From Streptomyces sp. CT34 (GTDB lineage Bacteria > Actinomycetota > Actinomycetes > Streptomycetales > Streptomycetaceae), in the NCBI RefSeq assembly GCF_000805335.1, contig NZ_KN708638.1:5781629-5845628 (forward strand): a stretch of 64,000 bases of DNA, given 5' to 3'. The first letter of the stretch is position 1. Every line of letters begins with the position of its first letter. Positions 23,661-32,395 of the stretch are shown piece by piece. The notes under the pieces were generated by a model. It was not told the DNA's origin, did no database searches, and saw only the letters and a program-made list of their open reading frames with translations. Made by a program: the position numbers and the translations under genes.

Positions 23661-25532
23661 ATGACCGAGCAGGCCACCGGGGCCCACCATCCGCAGCCGC
23701 GGGCCCGTAACTCCGGCGGATCGCAGAAGCCCGCGACCGTCGAGCACGTCACGGGCGCGCAGTCCCTCATTCGTTCGCTGGAGGAGGTCGGGGCCGACAC
23801 CGTGTTCGGCATTCCCGGCGGTGCGATCCTTCCCGCCTACGACCCGATGATGGACTCCTCGAAGGTCCGGCACGTGCTGGTGCGGCACGAGCAGGGCGCG
23901 GGACACGCCGCCACCGGATACGCCCAGGCCACCGGCAAGGTCGGCGTCTGCATGGCGACCTCCGGGCCGGGCGCCACCAACCTGGTCACCCCGATCGCGG
24001 ACGCGCACATGGACTCCGTGCCGCTGGTCGCGATCACCGGCCAGGTGGCCTCCAAGGCGATCGGCACGGACGCCTTCCAGGAGGCGGACATCTGCGGCAT
24101 CACGATGCCGATCACCAAGCACAACTGGCTGGTCACCGACCCGGCCGAGATCCCCAGGACGATCGCCGAGGCGTTCCACGTCGCCTCCACCGGCCGGCCG
24201 GGCCCGGTCCTGGTCGACATCGCCAAGGACGCCCTCCAGGCGCAGACCACGTTCGTCTGGCCGCCGCACACCGACCTGCCCGGCTACCGCCCGGTCACCA
24301 AGCCGCACGCCAAGCAGATCCGCGAGGCCGCCCGGCTGATCGTCGAGTCCAGGCGCCCGGTGCTCTACGTCGGCGGCGGCGTCATGAAGTCCGGCGCCAC
24401 CGCCGAGCTGAAGGTGCTCGCCGAGCTGACCGGCGCCCCGGTCACCACGACCCTGATGGCGCTGGGCTCGTTCCCCGACACCCACCCGCAGCACCTCGGC
24501 ATGCCCGGTATGCACGGCTCGGTCGCCGCGGTCACCGCGCTCCAGAAGGCGGACCTGCTGATCACCCTCGGCGCCCGCTTCGACGACCGGGTCACCGGCA
24601 AGCTGGACTCCTTCGCGCCGTACGCCAAGGTCGTGCACGCCGACATCGACCCGGCGGAGATCGGCAAGAACCGCGCCGCCGACGTGCCCATCGTCGGCGA
24701 CGCCCGCGAGGTCATCGCCGACCTGATCGTCGCGGTCCAGGCCGAGTACGACGCCGGCCACAAGGGCGACTACGGCTCCTGGTGGAAGGACCTCAACCGC
24801 TGGCGCGAGACCTACCCGCTGGGCTACGACCTGCCGGAGGACGGCAGCCTCTCCCCGCAGCAGGTCATCGAGCGGATCGGCCGGCTCGCCCCCGCCGGCA
24901 CCATCTACGCGGCCGGCGTCGGCCAGCACCAGATGTGGGCCGCCCACTTCATCGACTACGAGCAGCCCTCGACCTGGCTCAACTCCGGCGGCGCCGGGAC
25001 CATGGGCTACGCGGTGCCCGCGGCGATGGGCGCCAAGGCCGGGATGCCGGACCGCACGGTCTGGGCGATCGACGGTGACGGCTGCTTCCAGATGACCAAC
25101 CAGGAACTGGTCACCTGCGCGCTCAACAACATCCCGATCAAGGTCGCGATCATCAACAACGGCGCGCTGGGCATGGTCCGCCAGTGGCAGACGCTGTTCT
25201 ACAACCAGCGCTACTCCAACACCGTGCTGCACAGCGGCCCGGACGCCGGCGCCATGGCTCCCGGGAGCGGCCCGGCGGCCGGCACCCGGTGCCCGGACTT
25301 CGTCAAGCTGGCCGAGGCCATGGGCTGCGTCGCGATGCGCTGCGAGGACCCGGCGGAGCTGGACGCGGTCATCGCCAAGGCCAACGCCGTCAACGACCGC
25401 CCGGTCGTGGTCGACTTCATCGTGCACGAAGATGCACAGGTGTGGCCGATGGTCGCGGCCGGCACCTCCAACGACGAGGTCATGGCCGCCCGGGGCGTGC
25501 GTCCCGACTTCGGCGACAACGAAGACGACTGA
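23661..25532 (+). CDS. ilvB: Acetolactate synthase large subunit
   Basis: Thiamine-diphosphate and FAD enzyme that condenses pyruvate with pyruvate or 2-ketobutyrate, the first common step of Val/Leu and Ile synthesis. The 623-aa protein has the catalytic Glu (LVRHEQGAGHAATGYAQATG), the FAD/central domain and the ThDP motif GDGCFQMTNQELVTCALNN. Length is typical for actinobacteria, including a Gly/Ala loop (HSGPDAGAMAPGSGPAAGTR) near the C-terminus. ATG 23661 is preceded by GAAGAGACG. The small subunit follows after 33 bases. Confidence 0.97.
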   Translation: MTEQATGAHHPQPRARNSGGSQKPATVEHVTGAQSLIRSLEEVGADTVFGIPGGAILPAYDPMMDSSKVRHVLVRHEQGAGHAATGYAQATGKVGVCMATSGPGATNLVTPIADAHMDSVPLVAITGQVASKAIGTDAFQEADICGITMPITKHNWLVTDPAEIPRTIAEAFHVASTGRPGPVLVDIAKDALQAQTTFVWPPHTDLPGYRPVTKPHAKQIREAARLIVESRRPVLYVGGGVMKSGATAELKVLAELTGAPVTTTLMALGSFPDTHPQHLGMPGMHGSVAAVTALQKADLLITLGARFDDRVTGKLDSFAPYAKVVHADIDPAEIGKNRAADVPIVGDAREVIADLIVAVQAEYDAGHKGDYGSWWKDLNRWRETYPLGYDLPEDGSLSPQQVIERIGRLAPAGTIYAAGVGQHQMWAAHFIDYEQPSTWLNSGGAGTMGYAVPAAMGAKAGMPDRTVWAIDGDGCFQMTNQELVTCALNNIPIKVAIINNGALGMVRQWQTLFYNQRYSNTVLHSGPDAGAMAPGSGPAAGTRCPDFVKLAEAMGCVAMRCEDPAELDAVIAKANAVNDRPVVVDFIVHEDAQVWPMVAAGTSNDEVMAARGVRPDFGDNEDD

Positions 25533-25565
25533 GCCAGGACGTCACGGAAGAAGAGAGAAGACGAC

Positions 25566-26090
25566 ATGTCCAAGCACACGCTCTCCGTCCTGGTGGAGAA
25601 CACCCCCGGCATCCTCGCCCGGATCGCCGCGCTGTTCTCCCGCCGCGGCTTCAACATCGACTCGCTCGCGGTCGGGGTCACCGAGCACCCCGACATCTCC
25701 CGCATCACCATCGTGGTCAGCGTCGAGTCGCTGCCGCTGGAGCAGGTCACCAAGCAGCTCAACAAGCTCGTCAACGTCCTGAAGATCGTCGAGCTGGAGC
25801 CCGGCTCGGCCATCCAGCGTGAGCTCGTCCTGGTGAAGGTCCGCGCCGACAACGAGACCCGCTCGCAGATCGTCGAGATCGTCCAGCTCTTCCGCGCCAA
25901 GACCGTCGACGTCTCCCCGGAGGCGGTCACGATCGAGGCGACCGGTTCCAGCGACAAGCTGGAGGCGATGCTCAAGATGCTGGAGCCGTTCGGCATCAAG
26001 GAGTTGGTGCAGTCGGGCACCATCGCGATAGGCCGTGGCGCCCGGTCCATCACGGACCGCTCGCTGCGTGCCCTGGACCGCACGGCCTGA
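25566..26090 (+). CDS. ilvN: Acetolactate synthase regulatory small subunit
   Basis: The 174-aa regulatory partner of IlvB, which confers valine feedback inhibition. An N-terminal ACT domain (HTLSVLVENTPGILARIAAL) and the C-terminal small-subunit domain (VLVKVRADNETRSQIVEIVQ) are both complete. AAGAGAGAAGACGAC precedes ATG 25566. It is co-transcribed with ilvB, and ilvC follows 100 bases later. Confidence 0.97.
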   Translation: MSKHTLSVLVENTPGILARIAALFSRRGFNIDSLAVGVTEHPDISRITIVVSVESLPLEQVTKQLNKLVNVLKIVELEPGSAIQRELVLVKVRADNETRSQIVEIVQLFRAKTVDVSPEAVTIEATGSSDKLEAMLKMLEPFGIKELVQSGTIAIGRGARSITDRSLRALDRTA

Positions 26091-26190
26091 TCCGGCGGTC
26101 CGGCCGGACCGTATGGCGAGACCCCGCAACTTTCCCCGCCCCGCCCGACGTACTGTGTGGGCACCCGCTCAATCCAAGGAGATACCCGAA

Positions 26191-27189
26191 GTGGCCGAGC
26201 TGTTCTACGACGACGACGCCGACCTGTCCATCATCCAGAACCGCAAGGTCGCGGTCATCGGCTACGGAAGCCAGGGCCACGCCCACGCGCTGTCCCTGCG
26301 CGACTCGGGCGTCGACGTGCGCGTCGGTCTGCACGAGGGCTCCAAGTCCAAGGCGAAGGCCGAGGAGCAGGGCCTGCGCGTGGTGACCCCCGCCGAGGCC
26401 GCCGCCGAGGCCGACGTCATCATGATCCTGGTGCCGGACCCGATCCAGGCCAAGGTCTACGAGGAGTCCATCAGGGACCACCTGAAGGACGGCGACGCGC
26501 TGTTCTTCGGCCACGGCCTGAACATCCGGTACGGCTTCATCAAGGCCCCGGCCGGCGTGGACGTCTGCATGGTCGCCCCCAAGGGCCCGGGCCACCTGGT
26601 CCGCCGTCAGTACGAAGAGGGCCGCGGCGTGCCGTGCATCGCGGCCGTCGAGCAGGACGCGTCCGGTAAGGCGTTCGACCTGGCGCTCTCGTACGCCAAG
26701 GGCATCGGCGGCACCCGCGCCGGCGTCATCAAGACCACCTTCACCGAGGAGACCGAGACCGACCTGTTCGGTGAGCAGGCGGTGCTCTGCGGTGGCGCCT
26801 CGGCGCTGGTCAAGGCCGGCTTCGAGACCCTGGTCGAGGCGGGCTACCAGCCCGAGATCGCCTACTTCGAGTGCCTCCACGAGCTGAAGCTGATCGTGGA
26901 CCTGATGTACGAGGGCGGCCTGGAGAAGATGCGCTGGTCGGTCTCCGAGACCGCCGAGTGGGGCGACTACGTCACCGGCCCGCGGATCATCACCGACGCC
27001 ACCAAGGCCGAGATGAAGAAGGTGCTCTCCGAGATCCAGGACGGCACCTTCGCCAACAACTGGATGGCGGAGTACAACGCCGGTCTGCCGAAGTACAACG
27101 AGTACAAGAAGGCCGACGAGAACCACCTGCTGGAGACCACCGGCAAGAAGCTGCGGAAGCTGATGAGCTGGGTGGACGACGAGGCGTGA
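26191..27189 (+). CDS. ilvC: Ketol-acid reductoisomerase
   Basis: Converts acetolactate and acetohydroxybutyrate to dihydroxy acids using NADPH and Mg2+. The 332-aa class I enzyme shows the Rossmann motif VIGYGSQGHAHALSLRDSG, a HEGSKSKAKAEEQG cofactor loop with the serine/lysine pattern of NADPH enzymes, and the metal-binding block YFECLHELKLIVDLMYEGG. GTG 26191 was chosen over an upstream frame start because AAGGAGA lies right before it and the protein starts like other KARIs. TACTGT at 26151-26156 may be a secondary -10 box. Confidence 0.97.
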   Translation: MAELFYDDDADLSIIQNRKVAVIGYGSQGHAHALSLRDSGVDVRVGLHEGSKSKAKAEEQGLRVVTPAEAAAEADVIMILVPDPIQAKVYEESIRDHLKDGDALFFGHGLNIRYGFIKAPAGVDVCMVAPKGPGHLVRRQYEEGRGVPCIAAVEQDASGKAFDLALSYAKGIGGTRAGVIKTTFTEETETDLFGEQAVLCGGASALVKAGFETLVEAGYQPEIAYFECLHELKLIVDLMYEGGLEKMRWSVSETAEWGDYVTGPRIITDATKAEMKKVLSEIQDGTFANNWMAEYNAGLPKYNEYKKADENHLLETTGKKLRKLMSWVDDEA

Positions 27190-27196
27190 GCCCGTG

Positions 27197-27236
27197 GGGC
27201 GAGGGGGCCGCGGCACCGCCGGCGGCCCCCTCGCCC
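27197..27236 (+). terminator. Terminator of the ilvBNC operon
   Basis: GGGCGAGGGGGCCGC (27197-27211) and GCGGCCCCCTCGCCC (27222-27236) are perfect 15-bp arms starting 7 bases after the ilvC stop. Confidence 0.85.
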
Positions 27237-27459
27237 CCGCCGCCCCTGCGTCGCCGCACCACCTTGTCCACCACGTAGCACCACGCATGGGTGATCCTTC
27301 CGCATCGGCACAGCCCGTGCCGCCCCTCGCCACTACACTGCTCGTCACAAGCGCGTCAGGCTCACAGCGTCGTGCGTCTTCCACGCGGCTTTCCCCCCTT
27401 CACCGCCTTCGGCCGTCGGGACGGCCGTCCGCGAAGGACTAGTGAGGACTGAAGACCAC

Positions 27460-29064
27460 GTGAGCACTGCCAACCCGGGTAAACCCGTTGTACTGATCGC
27501 CGAGGAGCTGTCGCCGGCCACCGTCGACGCCCTCGGCCCGGACTTCGAGATCCGGCACTGCAACGGCGCCGACCGCGCCGAGCTGCTGCCCGCGATCGCC
27601 GACGTCGATGCCATCCTGGTGCGCAGCGCGACGAAGGTGGACGCCGACGCGATCGCCGTCGCCAGGAAGCTGAAGGTCGTCGCCCGGGCCGGTGTCGGCC
27701 TGGACAACGTCGACGTCTCCGCCGCCACCAAGGCCGGCGTGATGGTCGTCAACGCCCCGACCTCCAACATCGTCACCGCCGCCGAGCTGGCATGCGGTCT
27801 GCTGGTCGCCACCGCCCGCAACATCCCGCAGGCGAACTCCGCCCTCAAGAACGGCGAGTGGAAGCGCAGCAAGTACACCGGCGTCGAGCTCAGCGAGAAG
27901 ACCCTCGGCGTGGTCGGCCTCGGCCGGATCGGCGTGCTGGTCGCCCAGCGGATGTCCGCCTTCGGCATGAAGGTCGTCGCCTACGACCCCTACGTCCAGC
28001 CGGCCCGCGCCGCCCAGATGGGCGTCAAGCTGCTGACCCTGGACGAGCTGTTGGAGGTCTCCGACTTCATCACCGTCCACCTCCCCAAGACGCCGGAGAC
28101 CGTCGGCCTGATCGGCGACGAGGCGCTGCACAAGGTCAAGCCGAGCGTCCGGATCGTCAACGCCGCGCGCGGCGGGATCGTGGACGAGGCGGCGTTGGCC
28201 AGCGCGCTCAAGGAGGGCCGGGTGGCCGGCGCGGGTCTGGACGTGTACGCCGTCGAGCCCTGCACCGACTCGCCGCTCTTCGAGTTCGACCAGGTCGTCG
28301 CCACCCCGCACCTCGGCGCGTCGACGGGTGAGGCACAGGAGAAGGCCGGTATCGCGGTCGCCAAGTCGGTGCGCCTGGCGCTCGCCGGCGAGCTGGTGCC
28401 GGACGCGGTCAACGTCCAGGGCGGTGTGATCGCGGAGGACGTGAAGCCGGGGCTGCCGCTGGCCGAGCGGCTGGGCCGGATCTTCACCGCGCTGGCCGGC
28501 GAGGTCGCGCTCCGCCTCGACGTCGAGGTGTACGGCGAGATCACCCAGCACGACGTCAAGGTGCTCGAACTCTCCGCGCTCAAGGGCGTGTTCGAGGACG
28601 TCGTGGACGAGACGGTGTCCTACGTCAACGCCCCGCTGTTCGCGCAGGAGCGCGGCATCGAGGTGCGGCTGACCACCAGCAGCGAGTCGCCCGAGCACCG
28701 CAACGTGGTGACCGTCCGCGGCACGCTCGCGGGCGGCGAGGAGGTGTCGATCTCCGGCACCCTGGCCGGCCACAAGAACGTGCAGAAGATCGTGGCGGTC
28801 GGCGAGCACTCCATCGACCTCGCGCTCGCCGACCACATGGCGTTCCTCCGCTACACCGACCGCCCCGGCGTCGTCGGCACCGTCGGCCGGATCCTGGGCG
28901 AGGCGGGCATCAACATCGGCGGCATGCAGGTCTCCCGGGCCGACGTCGGCGGCGAGGCGCTGGTCGTGCTCACGGTCGACGACACCATTCCGGCGCATGT
29001 GCTGGGCGAGATCGCCGAGGAGATCGGCGCGACCTCGGTGCGCGCGGTGAACCTCACCCACTGA
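27460..29064 (+). CDS. serA: D-3-phosphoglycerate dehydrogenase
   Basis: First step of serine synthesis, oxidising 3-phosphoglycerate with NAD+. The 534-aa type I enzyme has the nucleotide-binding VGLGRIGVLVAQRM, catalytic Arg (NAARGGIVDEAAL), Glu (YAVEPCTDSPLF) and His (ATPHLGAS), then the allosteric substrate-binding domain and a C-terminal ACT domain (YTDRPGVVGTVGRILGEAGI) for serine feedback. GTG 27460 starts MSTANPGKPVVLIAEEL; the GTG at 27442 would add six residues. It has its own transcription unit between two hairpin terminators. Confidence 0.96.
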   Translation: MSTANPGKPVVLIAEELSPATVDALGPDFEIRHCNGADRAELLPAIADVDAILVRSATKVDADAIAVARKLKVVARAGVGLDNVDVSAATKAGVMVVNAPTSNIVTAAELACGLLVATARNIPQANSALKNGEWKRSKYTGVELSEKTLGVVGLGRIGVLVAQRMSAFGMKVVAYDPYVQPARAAQMGVKLLTLDELLEVSDFITVHLPKTPETVGLIGDEALHKVKPSVRIVNAARGGIVDEAALASALKEGRVAGAGLDVYAVEPCTDSPLFEFDQVVATPHLGASTGEAQEKAGIAVAKSVRLALAGELVPDAVNVQGGVIAEDVKPGLPLAERLGRIFTALAGEVALRLDVEVYGEITQHDVKVLELSALKGVFEDVVDETVSYVNAPLFAQERGIEVRLTTSSESPEHRNVVTVRGTLAGGEEVSISGTLAGHKNVQKIVAVGEHSIDLALADHMAFLRYTDRPGVVGTVGRILGEAGINIGGMQVSRADVGGEALVVLTVDDTIPAHVLGEIAEEIGATSVRAVNLTH

Positions 29065-29086
29065 GCCACCGGCTTTCGCGGGTCAG

Positions 29087-29122
29087 CGGGCCCGGACTTC
29101 GCCGCGGCGGAGTCCGGGCCCG
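29087..29122 (+). terminator. Terminator of serA
   Basis: CGGGCCCGGACT (29087-29098) and AGTCCGGGCCCG (29111-29122) are perfect 12-bp arms, with further CGCCG/CGGCG pairing inside. Confidence 0.8.
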
Positions 29123-29354
29123 TTGCCGTGCGCGCCTCGTACGGAGGTGCCGCGGTGCTGCCCGTGGACGCCGGTCTCTCGCCCCGTTCATCCGAACGGC
29201 CCAGCGGGTCCCGAGGGCGAGGGGCCTGCGAGCGCCGTCCGGTGGCCGCCGGAGCCGCCGGGCGCCGGGGCTGCCGAGTCGCCGGTGGGACGTGTGCGAC
29301 GCGCAATGGGAAGTGCGCGTGCCCGCCGGTGCGTGCGGAAGGAGACAGCACGCC

Positions 29355-29696
29355 ATGACCGCACCCCTGGGTGACACTCCGCAGAGTCTGACCGGTCTGC
29401 ACGTGGTGGACGCGGAGGGCGCGAGGGTGGGCATCGTCCAGCAGGTCTACCGGGACGACGCCACCAACGACCCCGAGTGGATCACCGTGCGGACCGGACT
29501 GTTCGGCATGAAGGAGACGTTCGTGCCGCTCGCCGGGGCCCGGCGGACCGGGGACGACCTTCAGGTGCCGTACTCCAAGGCGACCATCAAGGAAGCGCCG
29601 AGGATCGACGCGGACGGTCATCTCGATCCCTCCGAGGAGGACCGGCTCTACCGCCACTACGGGCTGAAACCGCCGGGGCCGGAGGGACGGAGCTGA
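29355..29696 (+). CDS. PRC-barrel domain protein
   Basis: A 113-aa protein of the PRC-barrel type. The sequence TGLHVVDAEGARVGIVQQVY opens the barrel, followed by PEWITVRTGLFGMKETFVPL and LQVPYSKATIKEAPRI. Streptomyces proteins of this pattern commonly end with a short acidic tail and YRHYG, as here. The role is unknown; PRC domains elsewhere bind RNA or quinone reaction centres. ATG 29355 has AAGGAGACAG upstream. It follows the serA terminator and precedes a TetR gene. Confidence 0.8.
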   Translation: MTAPLGDTPQSLTGLHVVDAEGARVGIVQQVYRDDATNDPEWITVRTGLFGMKETFVPLAGARRTGDDLQVPYSKATIKEAPRIDADGHLDPSEEDRLYRHYGLKPPGPEGRS

Positions 29697-29764
29697 GCCG
29701 CGGCGGGGGTCGCCGATCCGGTCCGCCGCCGGTCCGCTGCCGATCCGCCAGGGCCTGTACGTAC

Positions 29765-29810
29765 GTATAAGACGCTCGTCTGGTACAGGTGTCCGGTGCG
29801 GCGGTAGGCT
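29765..29810 (+). promoter_or_regulatory. Operator dyad and leaderless promoter of the TetR gene
   Basis: AGACGCTCGTCT (29770-29781) is a near-perfect dyad extended by GTA/TAC arms (29765-29767 and 29784-29786), typical of TetR operators. It overlaps the -35 position of a promoter with -10 TAGGCT (29805-29810), which ends 6 bases before the ATG at 29817. A second dyad, CCTGTAC/GTACAGG (29754-29760 and 29783-29789), surrounds it. Confidence 0.6.
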
Positions 29811-29816
29811 GCCCGC

Positions 29817-30425
29817 ATGGGACACCGCGAAGATCTTCTGGAGGGCGCCAAGCGGTGCCTCCTGGAGAAGGGGTACGCGCGCACCACCGCCCGCGACATC
29901 GTCGCCGCCTCCGGCGCCAACCTCGCCTCCATCGGCTATCACTACGGCTCCAAGGACGCCCTGATGCGCCGGGCGGTGATCGCCGCCAGTGAGGAATGGG
30001 GCGCCGGGTTCGCCGAGGTGCCCGCGGCCGGCGGGGCGCGAGCCGGGGAGGGCGAGCCGCTGGAGCGGTTCGCCGCGATCTGGGACACCGTCGTGCAACG
30101 CATCGCCACCGAGCCGCAGTTCATCGCGTCACAGGTCGAGGTGCTGGGGCTGCTGCCGCGCGACGAGGCGCTGCGTACCGCCCTCGGCGAGGTGCTGCCG
30201 GAGGGCGGCGAGGGGCTGGTCGCGGTCTTCGAAGGGGTGCCGGACACCGAGGTCGACGCGGAGACCGCCCGCGTCGTGGGGTCCTTCTACCAGGCGCTGC
30301 TGACCGGGCTGATGGTGCAGTCGCTGGTCACGCCGGACGCGCTGCCGTCGGGCCGGGACCTGGCGGAGGCGCTGCGCCGGGTGACCGCGGGCGAGGTCCT
30401 CGGGCGGGACGCGGGGGAGGGGTAG
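29817..30425 (+). CDS. TetR-family transcriptional regulator
   Basis: A 202-aa repressor. The N-terminal helix-turn-helix is typical (YARTTARDIVAASGANLASI then GYHYGSKDALMRRAV); the ligand domain is variable. The operator-like dyad over its own promoter suggests autoregulation. No adjacent gene in the same direction identifies a target, and the PRC-barrel gene upstream is not divergent. It converges with a metallophosphoesterase gene across a shared terminator. ATG 29817 is set by the leaderless promoter. Confidence 0.9.
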   Translation: MGHREDLLEGAKRCLLEKGYARTTARDIVAASGANLASIGYHYGSKDALMRRAVIAASEEWGAGFAEVPAAGGARAGEGEPLERFAAIWDTVVQRIATEPQFIASQVEVLGLLPRDEALRTALGEVLPEGGEGLVAVFEGVPDTEVDAETARVVGSFYQALLTGLMVQSLVTPDALPSGRDLAEALRRVTAGEVLGRDAGEG

Positions 30426-30432
30426 GGCGGTT

Positions 30433-30461
30433 CGGCGGCCACCGGAGTCCGGTGGCCGCCG
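30433..30461. terminator. Bidirectional terminator between TetR and metallophosphoesterase genes
   Basis: CGGCGGCCACCGGA (30433-30446) and TCCGGTGGCCGCCG (30448-30461) are perfect 14-bp arms around one base, placed between two convergent stop codons. Confidence 0.85.
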
Positions 30462-30467
30462 TCGGCC

Positions 30468-32195
30468 TTACCTGCCGGGCCGGCGCAGCAGCAGCTCCGT
30501 GTTGTGGTCGGAGGCCGCGCCGAGCTTGGCGTTCGGGGTGGCGTAGGGGTCGTTGTACGACAACTCGCGGTAGAGGGCGGCCAGTCCGGCGTCCGAGGTG
30601 TCGTGGACGTCGGTGACATACGGGGCGGCGGACTCCATGAGCGTGGTGAACAGGGAGAGCGTGCCGTCGCCGTTGTCGGCGAGCTCGATGATCCGGGCGT
30701 GCTGCGGATAGTCGATGTGGGAGGCGGTGTTGATCTCCCAGAAGGCCCGCTCGGGGACCGCGTGGGCGTGCGGGATGATCCGGTTCTCGTGGGTGTGGCC
30801 GTTCACCCAGGCGACCACGTTCGGGTAGCGCTGCAGCAGCGAGACCAGCGCCGCGCCGTCGTGGCGGCCCTCGAACGGGTGGTACGGGTCGGGCAGCAGA
30901 TTGCCCATCGTCGCGCTGGTGTGGTGGCTGAACAGCACGATCAGGCTGTCGCCGGAGCCGCCGCGCACGGTGCGGCCGTCGGTGTCGTACCAGCGGCCGC
31001 TGTGCGACCGGAGCACCGACTCCAGCCACTTGAGCTGTCGGGTGCCCAGCGAACCGTCCGCGAATCCGGCCCTGTTGGTGGTGTCCAGGCTGATGCCGAG
31101 GACGCCCTCGGCGAGCGGGAAGGTGTAGTACAGCCGGCCGCTGTTCGCCGCGTCCGAGGTGAAGCCGTGGCCGACCGGGCCCGCGCCGGTGTGCGCCGGG
31201 TCCAGGTGCGCCCGGGCGAACTCGGCGGGGCTGAACGGGCGGCGCCGCTCGTCCGGGGTGACCTTGCGGATCGCGCCCTCACCGGTCAGCAGCTTGCCGA
31301 GCAGCGCGGCGGCCTGCGCCGGGTCGTGCTTGAGGGCGTCCGCGAGCCTGGCCGCGGTGTCGTCGTCGCAGCCTTCCAGCTTGCGGTCGCCGGTGTAGAG
31401 CGAGTTCAGCAGACCGAGGTCGGGCAGGCTGCCCTCGATGCTGTCGTCGTGGTTGCCGACCGTGGTGTACCAGGGAATCGTCAGGCCGGGCGCGGTGAAC
31501 GGGCTGCCCGCGTCGGACAGGAAGCCCGGTATCTGCGGCAGCCCCTTGGCCTTGTAGTGGTCCTGGAGGGGCAGTTCGGGGTTCCAGTAGTCCACGTTGC
31601 CGGAGTTCTGCACGCCTTCGTAGCGGGACGGGTCGCCGCTGCCGGGGGTGATCCGGCCGCCGCTCATGACGGTCAGATACCAGTCGAGCTCGATGTGTTC
31701 GTGGTTGTCGGTGTTGTCGCCGGTGGCCATCACCATGCCGAACGGCATCCCGGTGTACGGCCCCCGGCGGACCGCGTTGACCCGCTCGACCAGCGAGGAG
31801 GCGCCGCGCACGGTCAGCGCCTCCTGGGGGCGGCACGCACTGTCGTTGAACTTCGCCAGGTACTCGAACCGGACCGGCGACTCGACGTCCGCCAGGTGCA
31901 GATCGGTGAACTGCACGAACGAGACGAGCCCGGTGCGCCGGTCGTCGCGCCCCGCGCCCGCGCCCGCCAGTTCGCGGCGCACCACCAGCGGCCAACCGGG
32001 GCCGGCCACCAGCCGCTTGTACGCCCCGCTGCCCACCGGCCGTGCGGCCTGTTCGAGGGTGGTCCCCCGGGTCCGCACGGCCCGCGCCGCGGTGACCGCC
32101 AGGGCCCGGTCGTACGACCCGGCCGACCACAGCGCGGCGCCCGCGGCGACGGCGGACATCCTGGACATGAACTGGCGGCGGTTCAGCCCGTGCAT
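30468..32195 (-). CDS. Tat-exported metallophosphoesterase (TIGR03767-like)
   Basis: A 575-aa secreted calcineurin-like phosphoesterase. The N-terminus is a twin-arginine signal (MHGLNRRQFMSRMSAVAAG). Metal-binding motifs appear in order: QFTDLHLADVESP, MATGDNTDNHEH, TVGNHDDSIEG, SHHTSATM and WVNGHTHENR. Layout and length match the actinobacterial TIGR03767 group; no natural substrate is established to my knowledge. ATG 32195 was chosen over a frame start at 32291 because the Tat signal begins there and GGGGGG lies upstream. It ends at the shared terminator and starts 200 bases from the end of the PucR-type gene. Confidence 0.88.
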   Translation of the reverse strand: MHGLNRRQFMSRMSAVAAGAALWSAGSYDRALAVTAARAVRTRGTTLEQAARPVGSGAYKRLVAGPGWPLVVRRELAGAGAGRDDRRTGLVSFVQFTDLHLADVESPVRFEYLAKFNDSACRPQEALTVRGASSLVERVNAVRRGPYTGMPFGMVMATGDNTDNHEHIELDWYLTVMSGGRITPGSGDPSRYEGVQNSGNVDYWNPELPLQDHYKAKGLPQIPGFLSDAGSPFTAPGLTIPWYTTVGNHDDSIEGSLPDLGLLNSLYTGDRKLEGCDDDTAARLADALKHDPAQAAALLGKLLTGEGAIRKVTPDERRRPFSPAEFARAHLDPAHTGAGPVGHGFTSDAANSGRLYYTFPLAEGVLGISLDTTNRAGFADGSLGTRQLKWLESVLRSHSGRWYDTDGRTVRGGSGDSLIVLFSHHTSATMGNLLPDPYHPFEGRHDGAALVSLLQRYPNVVAWVNGHTHENRIIPHAHAVPERAFWEINTASHIDYPQHARIIELADNGDGTLSLFTTLMESAAPYVTDVHDTSDAGLAALYRELSYNDPYATPNAKLGAASDHNTELLLRRPGR

Positions 32196-32395
32196 GAAAC
32201 CCCCCTGGGTCGGCGGAAGTTGGCGGTTCTTGGTCGATCCGCGGCTCGCGACGCTGCGCCCGCCGGTCGGGCGCAACCGATGCGCGGACACGCTACTTGC
32301 CGGTAGCCACGGGCAACAGGTCCTGCGCGCGACGAGAAGGTGGACAGTTGGTGCCGCGGCGCGGAACCAGCGGCCCAGCGGCCGCGATCAGCGCC

